NCBI RefSeq assembly: GCF_050003625.1
Contig: NC_134398.1
Location: forward strand, 27,869,211 to 27,933,210
Length of the DNA: 64,000 nt
Direction of reading: 5' to 3'
From: Haematobia irritans
Taxonomy: Eukaryota > Arthropoda > Insecta > Diptera > Muscidae
The translations under genes were made by a program, and so were the position numbers. The notes below the pieces were generated by a model. It was not told the DNA's origin and searched no databases. It saw only the letters and a program-made list of their open reading frames with translations. Positions 1 through 11,254 of the stretch are shown here, piece by piece; position 1 is the first letter of the stretch; every line of letters starts with the position of its first letter.

Positions 1-1435
1 AAAAAAGTGGGGACTAAAACCAAAAATTGTGCATTGGCTATACACGGCAGTGGTTAGACCTATAATGCTATATGGTGTTGTAGTCTGGTGGCCGGCACTT
101 CAGAAACCGACTGGTTTAGATAAAGTTCAGCGTATGGCGTGTTTGTGTATTTCAGGCGCATTCAGCAAGACAGGAACAAATTCCCTTAATGTCATGCTGC
201 ATCTATTGCCTTTAGACATTTTGGCCAAACAGTCAGCTGCAACAACGGCTGTGCGGTTGCGCGAACTATCGCTGTGGTCGGAAAAAGGTTACGGTCACAG
301 TTCTGTCCTCAAAACAATGTCAGATGTGCCTAACGTAGTGGATTACACTTTGGCGAGTCCACTTTTCGACAAAAAGTTTGAGACTCTAATCCCCAACAGT
401 GAGGCGTGGTGCACACAGACCCCGGGGAATAAAGAATATATAGATTTCTACACTGATGGCTCCAAATTGGATGGACAAGTGGGTTTCGGAGTATATTCTA
501 ATGATTTGGAACTTCGAATAGCGAAAAGATTACCTAATCACTGTAGTGTTTTTCAGGCTGAAATATTAGCAATAAGAGAGGTGGCGAATTGGCTGAGAAG
601 TAATGTTCCAAAAAATGTGGGCATTAATATATACTCAGACAGTCAACCTGCAATAAAATCCTTGGACTCTGTGTTCCTCAACTCGAAAACGGCCATCGAT
701 TGCCGCATATCTCTCAATGAGATGGCTGAGCAGTACAATATTCACCTAATATGGGTGCCTGGCCATAGGAACATACCGGGGAACTGCGAAGCCGATGAGT
801 TGGCAAGGCTAGGGACTACCTTACATATTCCAGGGGAACTAGAATTTGTTGGTATGCCCCTAGCTACCTGCAAGCTCATGCTGCGTGAGAAGGCTGTTAT
901 GATGGCAAATGTTCGATGGGAGAATTGCAAGGGTTGTAACGACACCAAGCAAATATGGCCCCATTTCAACTTAAACCGCACACTAGATATGCTAATGTTC
1001 TCGAGACGTCAGATATCACTCCTGATATCTGCTATAACGGGTCGCTGCCTGATAGGAGATTTTGCAAAAACTATTGGCGCGAAGTATAATGACTATTGTA
1101 TGAGCTGTCATGATGCGGAGGAAAAAGAATCAATTAAACACCTCTTGTGTGAGTGTCCTGCATTTTGTGTAAAGCGCAAGCAACTTTTAGGAGCATATAG
1201 CTTCAGATTACTGGCGGATCTGGAAAACGTTAACTTAAGCAGTCTGCTAATGTTTTTGGAACAATCTGGTTGGTTCAACAAAGAAAAATAATCAAGAAGG
1301 TTCAGCGGTTAAAACTAGAAGTGCCCATATGTAATAGGTACTTTTAGTTAATGTGGTATCACAATGGACTGAATAGTCTAAGTGAGCCTGAATCTTAATC
1401 GGGCTGCCACTTTAACCTAACCTAACCTAACCTAG
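1..1435 (+). mobile_element. 3' end of a LINE (non-LTR retrotransposon)
   Basis: The left edge of the window cuts through a non-LTR retrotransposon in plus orientation. It comprises the end of the polymerase ORF (to 1291), a short 3' UTR (1292-1410), and a 3' tail of CCTAA pentamers at about 1411-1434. The last part of the 3' UTR (about 1352-1410) nearly matches the 3' end of the tRNA-derived SINEs at 25261 and 18131, so this LINE family is the probable source of the SINE retrotransposition machinery. The 5' part lies outside the window. Confidence 0.88.
2..1291 (+). CDS. LINE ORF2 C-terminus: RT thumb, RNase H and zinc-binding tail (partial)
   Basis: The reading frame is open from the first bases of the window, so the true start lies outside. 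The beginning (WGLKPKI, then LYTAVVRPIMLYG) matches the end of the reverse-transcriptase domain of LINEs, where the RT thumb begins. An RNase H domain follows, with its acidic set visible: FYTDGSK (first Asp), AEILAI (Glu), IYSDSQPA (Asp), and VPGHRNIPGNCEADELAR (His and final Asp). A C-terminal Cys/His cluster (CMSCHDAEE, then HLLCECPAF) is typical of LINEs that keep an RNase H. The RNase H favours the I or LOA type groups over Jockey, but I cannot fix the clade. No internal stop is seen, so this end could belong to a recently active copy. Its product would copy element RNA at the target site and degrade the RNA strand. Confidence 0.85.
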   Translation, partial: KKWGLKPKIVHWLYTAVVRPIMLYGVVVWWPALQKPTGLDKVQRMACLCISGAFSKTGTNSLNVMLHLLPLDILAKQSAATTAVRLRELSLWSEKGYGHSSVLKTMSDVPNVVDYTLASPLFDKKFETLIPNSEAWCTQTPGNKEYIDFYTDGSKLDGQVGFGVYSNDLELRIAKRLPNHCSVFQAEILAIREVANWLRSNVPKNVGINIYSDSQPAIKSLDSVFLNSKTAIDCRISLNEMAEQYNIHLIWVPGHRNIPGNCEADELARLGTTLHIPGELEFVGMPLATCKLMLREKAVMMANVRWENCKGCNDTKQIWPHFNLNRTLDMLMFSRRQISLLISAITGRCLIGDFAKTIGAKYNDYCMSCHDAEEKESIKHLLCECPAFCVKRKQLLGAYSFRLLADLENVNLSSLLMFLEQSGWFNKEK

Positions 1436-2573
1436 AATAATAATTCTGCAATCTCTGCAAAATTTCACGAAAATGGGAGTATATCTTTGGCCTCCGTGGT
1501 CATATTAGTGCAAATCGGACGGAAGATATATGGGGGAGCCATATCTAAATCTGAACCGATTTCAACCAAATTTGGCACAATTACCGATACTACTAAACGT
1601 ACTCCTTGTGCAAAATTTGAAGCAAATCACGGCAAAACCCTGGATTTTGAGGCCATATAAGTTCAAATCGGACAAAAGATATATATGGGAGCTATATCTA
1701 AATCTGAATCGATGTTGACCATATTTGGCACATACAAAAGTACCGCTTGTGCAAAATTTGGAGTAAGTCAGGGCAAAACTCTGGCTTTTGAGACCATATA
1801 AGTCCAAATCGGGCGAAAGATATATATGTGAGCTATATCTAAATCTGAACCGATTTTAACAAAATTTGACACACTTAACGATACTATTAAACGTACCCCT
1901 TGTGCAAAATTTGAAGCAAATCATGGCAAAACTCTGGCTTTTGTGGCCATATAAGTTCAAATCGGACGAAAGATATATATGGGAGCTATATCTAAATTTG
2001 AACCGATTTCAATCAAATTTACCAAGCATTGGAAGAATGTCAATTTTACCCTCTGTGCAAAATTTCACGAAGATCGGTAGTAAACTTTGGCCTCTGTGGT
2101 CATATGAGTCTAAATCGGACGAAAGATATATATGGGAGCTATATCTAAATCTGAACCGATTTGGCTGATATTTTGCAAGATTTTCGAGATTCATAAAATA
2201 TTTGGATGTACGGTATTTCAAGAAAATCGGTTGATAAACACTCTAACTATGACCAAATCGGGGATAAATATATATGGCAGCTATATCTAAAACTGAACCG
2301 ATTTTTTCCAAAACCAACAGCGATAGTCTCTGTCCCAAGAAACGGCCCTATGCCAAATTTGAGGACGATCGGACTTAAATTGCGCGCTGCACTTTGTGCA
2401 CAAAATTACATATACAGACAGACAGACGGACATCTCTAAATCGACTCAGAATTTAATTCTAAGCCGATCGGTATACTAAAAGATGGGACTATGGCCACTA
2501 TTTCTTGGCGTCACATACAAATGCACAAACTTATTATACCCTGTACCACAGTAGTGGTGAATGGTATAATAAA
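1436..2573 (-). repeat. Interspersed repeat 'TE-A', copy 1 (reverse orientation)
   Basis: This repeat is built of variable internal units of about 150 bp, each containing the phrase GGGAGCTATATCTAAATCTG. The same phrase, reverse-complemented, recurs at 32.5-33.8 kb, 42.5-43.8 kb and 46.3-46.8 kb. This copy ends on the right with a run of CAGACAGACAGACGGACAT (about 2413) and a hairpin-like terminus TATACCCTG...GGTATAATA (about 2536-2572). It abuts the LINE tail directly. No credible coding capacity is seen; short ORFs here follow the repeat. Superfamily not recognised. Confidence 0.7.
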
Positions 2574-3577
2574 TACTGCTATGAGACAAGTTAAAATATA
2601 TATTGCGAATTCATACAAACTGGAGAAAACCTATTTAAATTATTTTTAAGCGTTTATAAAATAATCAGCCCTTTTAATTATATCTTCAAATTTAGTGACG
2701 ATATCAAAGCAATTTGTATCATCATTGGTTTTTAAGTAAAGCGGATCTAAGAATCATATTTTCTTCATTTGTTTGTCGTTTATGTCAATTCATGATAAAA
2801 TTTGTCCACAATAAAACTTTTAGAATATTGGCTTAAACTGTAATAATAGCAGTTTCAGGGATGTTTTCTGAAATAATTTGTGATTTTGTTTTGTGACCTA
2901 TCTATATTTTCTTAATTTTTTAACATAAAAAGAATTTTTATAGTCGATATCTGATAAATCACTTTTTTCCGAAATTTTTTACAAAATTTTGTACAACATT
3001 TTTTTACAAAATTTGTTACTTTTGATAATATTAACTAAATATTTAAGATAAATCTCGTTGGTATTTGAAAGTGCATTTTGGATCTTATACTTTCTCTAAT
3101 TTCTTAGGACATTGTTCTTCCAACTTTTCTCTAATGAGGTAATTAAAGTATTACATATCTGCTAAAAAATGTCCACTGTTGTCGCAATACAAACCTTAAA
3201 CATTTTCATATTTATCCTGATATTTAATGTCACAATAAATTTGGCATATAAAAATTATGGTTTACCAAATAAATTTAATCATAACTGTTCACGTAATAAT
3301 AAGAATTAATGGACGAAAGCTGTTGGTGCACAATATTCAATTTTCTTAATATGGTGATAACTACCCGTAAAATTTAAACTTTTGAAAAAGTGGCACATAT
3401 TTTTGGAAAAGTGGCACAACATCGTAAAAAGTATCACATTTATTTGCACAAAAAGAAAGTGGCACCGCCCAAAAAAATGGCACATTTGCCACTAAATTGG
3501 TGTAACGGTAACGCTGAAAAGGGTACACGAAAACTAATGATTTTGGTATTGATTCCGAGCTAAAGAAGCGGAGTTGG
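2574..3577. other. Intergenic, no gene seen
   Basis: AT-rich sequence with no credible ORF or RNA gene. Between about 3390 and 3495 the phrase GTGGCAC or a near variant (AAGTGGCACA, GTATCACA, AATGGCACA) recurs five times at irregular spacing, suggesting a small degenerate tandem repeat. The 76-codon minus-strand ORF covering it looks incidental. Confidence 0.4.
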
Positions 3578-6340
3578 TAGAATTCTACCAAAACTGTAAG
3601 ACTTATTATAATAACAAAATTTTCTATAATAAAAGATTAAGTTAGGTAGACAAAATTTTCTATAGAAATAAAATTTTTACAAAATTTTCTATAAAAATAC
3701 AATTTTTACAAAATTTGCTGTAGAAATAAAATTTTGACAAAATTTTCTATAGAAATAAAATTTTGACAATACTTTCTATAGAAATAAAATTTTGACAACA
3801 TTTCCTATTGAAATAAAATTTTGACAAAATTTCCTATTGAAATAAAATTTTGACAAAATTTGCTATAGAAATAAAATGTTATTTGCTATAGAAATAATAT
3901 TTTGACAACATTTTCTCTAGAAATAAAATTTTGACAAAAGTTTTCTATAGAAATAACATTTTGACAAAATTTGCTATAGAAATAAAATTTTGATAAAATT
4001 TCCATAGAAAAAAATTGGCTAAATTTTCTATACAAATAAAGTTTTGATAAAATTTTTATAGAAATGAAATTGTGAAAAAATTTTCTATAGAAATAAAATG
4101 TTGAAAAAATTCTCTATAGAAATAAAATTTTGACAAAATTTTCTATAGAAATAAAATTTTGACAAAATTTTCTATAGAAGTAAAATTTTGACAAAATTTT
4201 CTTTAGAAATGAAATTTTGACAAAATTTTCTATCAAAATAAAATTTTGATAAAATTTTTATAGAAATGAAATTCTGACAAAGTTTTCTCTACAAATAAAA
4301 TTTTTAATTTGTGAATAGAAATAAAATTTTGGCAAAATTTTTTATATTAATAAAATTTTGACAAAATTTTCTATAGAAATAAAATGTTGACAAAATTCTC
4401 TATAGAACTAAAATTTTGACAAAATTTTCTATAGAAATAAAATTTTGACAAAATTTTCTATAGAAATAAAATTTTGACAAAATTTTCTATAGAAATAAAA
4501 TTTTGACAAAATTTTCTATAAAAATAAAATTTTGATAAAATTTTCTATAGAAATAAAAATTTGACAAAGTTTTCTCTACAAATAAAAATTTTAATTTCTG
4601 AATAGAAATAAAATTTTAGCAAAATTTCCTATAGAAATAAAATGTTGACAAAATTCTCTATAGAAATAAAATTTTGACAAAATTTTCTATAGAAATAAGA
4701 TTTTGACAAAATTTTCTATAGAAATACAATTTTGACAAAATTTTGTATACAAATAAAATTTTGACAAAATTTTCTATAGAAGTAAAATTTTTGACAAAAT
4801 TTTCTTTAGAAATGAAATTTTGACAAAATTTTCTATAAAAATAAAATTTTGATAAAACTCTCTATAGAAATAAAATTTTGACAAAAGTTTTCTATAGAAA
4901 TAACATTTTGACAAAATTTGCTATAGAAATAAAATTTTGATAAAATTTCCATAGAAAAAAATTGACTAAATTTTCTATACAAATAAAGTTTTGATAAAAT
5001 TTTTATAGAAATGAAATTGTGAAAAAATTTTCTATAGAAATAAAATGTTGAAAAAATTCTCTATAGAAATAAAATTTTGACAAAATTTTCTATAGAAATA
5101 AAATTTTGACAAAATTTTCTATAGAAATAAAATTTTGACAAAATTTTCTATAGAAGTAAAATTTTGACAAAATTTTCTTTAGAAATGAAATTTTGACAAA
5201 ATTTTCTATCAAAATAAAATTTTGATAAAATTTTTATAGAAATGAAATTCTGACAAAGTTTTCTCTACAAATAAAATTTTTAATTTGTGAATAGAAATAA
5301 AATTTTGGCAAAATTTTTTATATTAATAAAATTTTGACAAAATTTTCTATAGAAATAAAATGTTGACAAAATTCTCTATAGAACTAAAATTTTGACAAAA
5401 TTTTCTATAGAAATAAAATTTTGACAAAATTTTCTATAGAAGTAAAATTTTGACAAAATTTTCTTTAGAAATGAAATTTTGACAAAATTTTCTATCAAAA
5501 TAAAATTTTGATAAAATTTTTATAGAAATGAAATTCTGACAAAGTTTTCTCTACAAATAAAATTTTTAATTTGTGAATAGAAATAAAATTTTGGCAAAAT
5601 TTTTTATATTAATAAAATTTTGACAAAATTTTCTATAGAAGTAAAATTTTTGACAAAATTTTCTTTAGAAATGAAATTTTGACAAAATTTTCTATAAAAA
5701 TAAAATTTTGATAAAACTCTCTATAGAAATAAAATTTTGACAAAAGTTTTCTATAGAAATAACATTTTGACAAAATTTGCTATAGAAATAAAATTTTGAT
5801 AAAATTTCCATAGAAAAAAATTGACTAAATTTTCTATACAAATAAAGTTTTGATAAAATTTTTATAGAAATGAAATTGTGAAAAAATTTTCTATAGAAAT
5901 AAAATGTTGAAAAAATTCTCTATAGAAATAAAATTTTGACAAAATTTTCTATAGAAATAAAATTTTGACAAAATTTTCTATAGAAGTAAAATTTTGACAA
6001 AATTTTCTTTAGAAATGAAATTTTGACAAAATTTTCTATCAAAATAAAATTTTGATAAAATTTTTATAGAAATGAAATTCTGACACAGTTTTCTCTACAA
6101 ATAAAATTTTTAATTTGTGAATAGAAATAAAATTTTGGCAAAATTTTTTATAATAATAAAATTTTGACAAAATTTTCTATAGAAATAAAATGTTGACAAA
6201 ATTCTCTATAGAACTAAAATTTTGACAAAATTTTCTATAGAAATAAAATTTTGACAAAATTTTCTATAGAAATAAAATTTTGACAAAATTTTCTATAAAA
6301 ATAAAATTTTGATAAAATTTTCTATAGAAATAAAAATTTG

Positions 6341-6623
6341 TAGGATTGAAAGAACAATTTAAAATGGCTTTCTCTTTGTTTTATTTATTTACTAGCAGAA
6401 CCACTGCTCTTGCTTCCAACCTCTGTCAGTTAACTCAAAAGACTGATCCCAAAATTATGTGTGCAATGCCAGAAGGGCAAAAATGACAAAATGCCAATTC
6501 ACTCAAGAGCGGTAGTCCTGTTATGCTTATTGCTAAATACTAAATACACATATACACACAACGTTTTGTTTATAAATACACTTATGATCTAAAGTATGAT
6601 TGCAATTAGTGTACATGCTATAA
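6341..6623 (-). repeat. 3' LTR of the Gypsy element
   Basis: 283 bp, matching 11255-11537 base for base by eye. The terminal bases are TAGG...CTATAA on the plus strand. It begins immediately after the target duplication ATTTG (6336-6340). On the minus strand it contains overlapping AATAAA polyadenylation signals. Confidence 0.9.
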
Positions 6624-6675
6624 TTCGGCCGTCCTGACATTTAGTATCTCCCGATACTTCTGTAATAACAATAAT

Positions 6676-9600
6676 CTAGGTATACTCTACATTTCCTAAA
6701 TCACAAGTCAGTATCTCATTATCAATATCATCTTCACATTCAGATTCAAAATTAAAATTATTATCGAGATCATAATCTTTTCCTAAACGGCCGACCTGAC
6801 GCCATGGTTTCATATTCTGTATAGCCCAAATGCCTCTATATGGTATTCTGGTCCTTTGGAACCCTTCAACATCTTCTAACACATACCGATCATTCTCCAA
6901 AATTTCCTTCACTTCGTACGGGCCTTTATATTTTGGTATTAATTTCTTAGGTGCACCTACACTGCAATCAAAGTTTCGTACAAATACATAGTCTCCCTTT
7001 TGGTATACCGTTGGTTTCTTTCTCTTCGAATTCACATATTTTTCATTATATTTCTGAACTTTCCTTTCTTTAGATTGTGCGTTTTCTCTAACTTCAACTA
7101 ACTCTTTTCTATTTTCATTCATAATATTTTCTCTAAGACAGTCTAAAATTTTTCCTTTTTGACTTATGCCAAACAGCATTACACTCGGGCATTCATCTAT
7201 TGTTCTGTGCCTAGTATTATTTAGGGTAAACTCTACAGTCTCTATAACACTATCCCATCTAGAAACATTATCCGTCTCAAGTAGTTTTGCGATCATTGGG
7301 CCCAGGCTCCGATTCACTCGTTCAACTTGGCCGTTCGCTTGAGGCGAACCGGTAGCTATCTTAATGTGCTGAATATTACTGCTCTGGACGAAATTCTCAA
7401 AATCGTGCGACGTAAAACTTGAACCCCTGTCCGAAACAATATATTTCGGCCGACTGTAGTACCTGAAGTATTCCTGTAAATATTTCACCACCTCTTTAGT
7501 ATTAGTTGTCTTGGTCGAATACAATTTAACAAATTTTGTACATGAATCTATCACAACAAGTAGATATTTCTTCGCAGTACTCTTGTCTATTGGACCATAG
7601 TGATCTATGTGTATCATTTCAAAAGGCTTATCAGACTTGGGAATACTGTGAAGGTATCCCTCAATCCTTCCATTTTTCGATGAGAAAGCTATGCATTGTA
7701 AACAATTTCTGACATGCTCTTCAACCTTAGTCCTTATATGTGGAAACCAGTAACTTCTACGAATCAACTCAACTACCTTGTTTATACCTACATGCCCCAT
7801 TTCATCATGATATTTATAAAGTACATGCGCTTCCATTGAGTTCGGTACATAGAATAACGAGTTCTCACGATCTAATTTTTTATATACCACACCATCTCTC
7901 ATCTCAAAATATTTATGCTCACCATTCTGTAATTTGTCCTTAATCTTTACTATATTGGCGTCTTTGTTCTGCGCTATCACTAAATTCTCCTCGAAAGTAT
8001 TCGTGCCAACCAACATAATTTCCTGAGATCTGCTTAATGCATCAACATGTTGCATTCTTTTACCAGCACGATGTTCCACTATGTAGTCAAAATTTTGCAT
8101 CTCCAAAGCCCATCTAGCGATTCTAGGATTCAACTCCTTTTTGTTTAAAGTTAGCATAAGAGAGTTGCAGTCTGTAACTATTTTAAATTTTTTCCCACAC
8201 AAATAAACTCTAAATCTTCTAAGTGCATAAACTATGGCCAACGTTTCTAATTCATAACTGTGAAATTTTGACTCTGCTTCAGTGGACCGTTTCGAAAAAT
8301 AAAACACGGGGTGCCATTTACCGTCCGTCTTTTTTTGCATCAAAATAGCACCAAAACCCAACGCACTTGCATCACAATGGAGTTCCGTTTCAGCCGTGGG
8401 GTCATATAAAGCTAACACTGGGGATTCTAGGAGCTTTTTCTTTAGTTTTTCAAACACTTCTAACTCTTGCAGTCCGAATGAAAATTTCTTGTCCTTTCTT
8501 GTCAAATCGTAGAGCGGTTTAGCTAAAATAGAAAAGTCTTTAATGAACCGTCGGAAATAAGAGCATAAGCCCAAAAAACTCTGAACTGACCGGACTTTCT
8601 CAGGTACAGGAAAATTTTCTATAGCTTCTAACCCTCTTTTGTCCGCACATATACCATTACCGCTTATAGTATAACCTAAATAACTTATTTTCTCCTGCAG
8701 GAACTCACATTTATCTAAACGTAGCTCTAACTTGTTGTCCGTAATTCGTTTGAAAACTTCCTCTAAAATTTCTAAATGATCTGTAATATTTTTAGTTGCC
8801 ACCATAATATCATCCAAGTAAACTATAACCTTTTCCTGTCTAATCAAATCCGTAAAAACTTTGTTGATAAACATTTGAAAAACGGAGGGTGCATTTTTTA
8901 GCCCAAAAGGCATTCTCAAAAATTCGTATTGTCCTAAAGGCGTTATAAAAGAGGTGTATTTGACTGACTCGTCGTTCATAAAGACGTGGAAGAATCCATT
9001 CTTAAGGTCTAATTTTGAAAAAAATTTCTTGTTTCCCAACCTCTCTAACAGGTCGTCAATCAGAGGGATTGGATAATTATGTTTCACTGTCATTTTATTT
9101 AAATTTCGGAAGTCCACGCACATTCGTAAGTCGCCAGTTTTCTTCTTCACTAACACAATAGGGGAAGCATATTCTGACTCACTAGCTCTGATAATGCCCT
9201 TTTCCAAATAATCATCTAATATTTTCTGTAGCTCTTGTTTCTCAGTGTAGGACAACCTGCGAGGTGGACAGTTAAAAGGCTTAGGGTTTTCTAAAACAAG
9301 TTTCATTTCACTCCGTATTTTTGGTAAAATGGGACGTTCCCTTGCAACATAAGTTTTTCGAAAAATTTTTTCTAACACGCCTATATATTTGTTCGGTATT
9401 TTCTCACCAACTTTTAAGTCCAACTCGGTAAATTGTTGCGATAGATTTATGGCCATAATCTGATTTTGAAAATCTTCTAACGTTTCACTGTAGTTTGTGT
9501 AGTCACCAGCCAGCATAATACTTGTCTCATCAGGCTTAGAATTATCGCCCCTGTTCCCTACATCACCCCGTTCAACAGCACATTGTTTATAAATTGAACC

Positions 9601-11187
9601 TTCATCAAACAATAACACTTTACTATTAGTCTTTTCCAAAAAATCTCGGCCTAACAAAACAGAATATCCCATCGAGTTTATACCAACAACTATGAGTTCA
9701 AGTTCAAAAGATTTGTTTATTGTATTTAAGAAAGTGAGGCATTTTCCAAAAGAAATTAGTTGAGATTTGTTTAATCCAAAAAAACTTTGACCCTCTGAGT
9801 TGTGAATATGGGTTCCGAACGGTAAAACATCCTGTCTAATAAGGCTCACTGGGCTACCAGAATCTATTAGGCATTCTAAAGAAATCGGAATATTATTGCT
9901 ACCATTAAAACTAAAATTAAAATACCTTACATAATTATTTTCTGCAGCAGTTTTCTTTTTGTTTTGACTACATTCGCTTACTGTGTGGCCACTCACACCA
10001 CATGCATAGCACGTCCCAGGCGTACGTCTTGGTTTGCTACAATCTGCTGCATAATGCCCAACACTGTTACAATTGTAGCAACGAACATTCATTTTCGTTG
10101 ACACATCTGTCTTAACATTTGTTACAGTTGTCTTTGGTGGTTGAAGTTTCACAAACGCCATCGACTTACACAAATCTGCGCAGCACCCATGTTGCTGCAT
10201 CGTTGCCTGGCGGCGAATCTGTACATTAGGAATTCCGTCAATTACATATTCCATCAGCTCATCTTCTTCTAGCGAAAGTCTTTCGGCCAGCATAGACTTT
10301 TCGTTAAAATAATCCATAAAACTTTCATCAAACTTCCACAATCGACACTGGAATTTTTTGCGTAATTCCATTTTACTTTCGTTGGCACCGAACACAAGAC
10401 AAAATTGTTCGAACAAATCGTCTATGTTTTCTGCTACCGACCATCGTCTGGAGTGCAACCAAGTTTGTGCTCGACCCGACAGTTTGGTTGCAAACAAAGC
10501 TCGAAGCATGTTGTCAGACAACTTGTATTGGTGCCGCAGGTCGCAAAGTTGTGATACCCAAAATCGGCCGTCGCTGCTTCCATCGTAGTCGGGCATAAAA
10601 TTACAAACGAACTTAAGTGGAACAGTATCGTCTGCCATACTGCTGTATGAAGATGTTTTGAGAAGTTCGTTCTCTCTCTTTAATAATTCATTTTCTCTCT
10701 TTAACAATTCTATTTCCTTCAAATATAACTGAATATTATCTCTGCCGACATTGACGACTGCACCTTGGTGACGCTTACCAGCACTAATAGTTTGTTGTTG
10801 TCGATCACAATCTGGATATTTGTCTGCATGTTGTGTTTGTTGTTGCTGCACATCGAACTCAGAATGTTGTTGTTGAAAATCTCCATAAACTTTTTCGGCA
10901 TTTTGTGTTACTTGAATTTCTGTTTCACCGCTAATAGCTTGTTGTTGTTGTTGTAAGAACTCGACTGTACCTTGTTTTTCTGTATTGTTTATTGGGGTTT
11001 CTCCTTCCAGTAACGGCATATCTTCACATTGTATTTCTTCAATAATTTTTTTTAGTTCATGTTGCGGCACATTTTGTAGCCGTGCTGCCATCATAGCCTT
11101 TGTACCAGTTGCCGGTAACTCAAAATGTGCGCAAACAGCCTTGAGCTCTTTTAATGAGAGCTCCGTCAAGTTTTGTACATCCTCCAT
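6676..11187 (-). CDS. Gag-Pol polyprotein of a Ty3/Gypsy retrotransposon (1503 aa)
   Basis: One open frame of 1503 codons encodes Gag and Pol fused, with no frameshift. Domains in order: a SAP-like helix-hinge-helix near residues 8-42; glutamine-rich tracts at about 79-132; a leucine-heptad coiled coil at about 152-178 (LLKRENE repeated); a Gag capsid region at about 190-345; two CCHC zinc knuckles (Cys370-Cys383 and Cys393-Cys406); and an aspartic protease with DSG at 442-444. Pol continues with reverse transcriptase (LDLKNGF near 726 and YLDD at 790-793), RNase H (HCDAS near 937, TDCNS near 1005), and integrase. The integrase has an HHCC zinc finger (His1127, His1132, Cys1162, Cys1165) and a DDE triad at Asp1195, Asp1253 and Glu1289. 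A GPY motif (KYKGPYEV) lies near the C-terminus. All key catalytic residues are present, so the protein may be functional. The first ATG fits the leader position just inside the 5' LTR. Lineage within Gypsy is not assigned. Confidence 0.95.
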   Translation of the reverse strand: MEDVQNLTELSLKELKAVCAHFELPATGTKAMMAARLQNVPQHELKKIIEEIQCEDMPLLEGETPINNTEKQGTVEFLQQQQQAISGETEIQVTQNAEKVYGDFQQQHSEFDVQQQQTQHADKYPDCDRQQQTISAGKRHQGAVVNVGRDNIQLYLKEIELLKRENELLKRENELLKTSSYSSMADDTVPLKFVCNFMPDYDGSSDGRFWVSQLCDLRHQYKLSDNMLRALFATKLSGRAQTWLHSRRWSVAENIDDLFEQFCLVFGANESKMELRKKFQCRLWKFDESFMDYFNEKSMLAERLSLEEDELMEYVIDGIPNVQIRRQATMQQHGCCADLCKSMAFVKLQPPKTTVTNVKTDVSTKMNVRCYNCNSVGHYAADCSKPRRTPGTCYACGVSGHTVSECSQNKKKTAAENNYVRYFNFSFNGSNNIPISLECLIDSGSPVSLIRQDVLPFGTHIHNSEGQSFFGLNKSQLISFGKCLTFLNTINKSFELELIVVGINSMGYSVLLGRDFLEKTNSKVLLFDEGSIYKQCAVERGDVGNRGDNSKPDETSIMLAGDYTNYSETLEDFQNQIMAINLSQQFTELDLKVGEKIPNKYIGVLEKIFRKTYVARERPILPKIRSEMKLVLENPKPFNCPPRRLSYTEKQELQKILDDYLEKGIIRASESEYASPIVLVKKKTGDLRMCVDFRNLNKMTVKHNYPIPLIDDLLERLGNKKFFSKLDLKNGFFHVFMNDESVKYTSFITPLGQYEFLRMPFGLKNAPSVFQMFINKVFTDLIRQEKVIVYLDDIMVATKNITDHLEILEEVFKRITDNKLELRLDKCEFLQEKISYLGYTISGNGICADKRGLEAIENFPVPEKVRSVQSFLGLCSYFRRFIKDFSILAKPLYDLTRKDKKFSFGLQELEVFEKLKKKLLESPVLALYDPTAETELHCDASALGFGAILMQKKTDGKWHPVFYFSKRSTEAESKFHSYELETLAIVYALRRFRVYLCGKKFKIVTDCNSLMLTLNKKELNPRIARWALEMQNFDYIVEHRAGKRMQHVDALSRSQEIMLVGTNTFEENLVIAQNKDANIVKIKDKLQNGEHKYFEMRDGVVYKKLDRENSLFYVPNSMEAHVLYKYHDEMGHVGINKVVELIRRSYWFPHIRTKVEEHVRNCLQCIAFSSKNGRIEGYLHSIPKSDKPFEMIHIDHYGPIDKSTAKKYLLVVIDSCTKFVKLYSTKTTNTKEVVKYLQEYFRYYSRPKYIVSDRGSSFTSHDFENFVQSSNIQHIKIATGSPQANGQVERVNRSLGPMIAKLLETDNVSRWDSVIETVEFTLNNTRHRTIDECPSVMLFGISQKGKILDCLRENIMNENRKELVEVRENAQSKERKVQKYNEKYVNSKRKKPTVYQKGDYVFVRNFDCSVGAPKKLIPKYKGPYEVKEILENDRYVLEDVEGFQRTRIPYRGIWAIQNMKPWRQVGRLGKDYDLDNNFNFESECEDDIDNEILTCDLGNVEYT

Positions 11188-11254
11188 TATTATTAAGAAA
11201 TTTTATTATGTGTTTTTTAATGGCCCTTCGTGGGTAGAACCACTTCTGAGATTG

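Noticed and set aside
3640..6335. CRISPR-like regular repetition
   Set aside because: Contiguous degenerate tandem units without spacers, in a eukaryotic genome; a minisatellite.
10358..10588. Plus-strand ORFs within the Gypsy element (also 7740, 10765 and 10985)
   Set aside because: Antisense shadows of the intact gag-pol frame.
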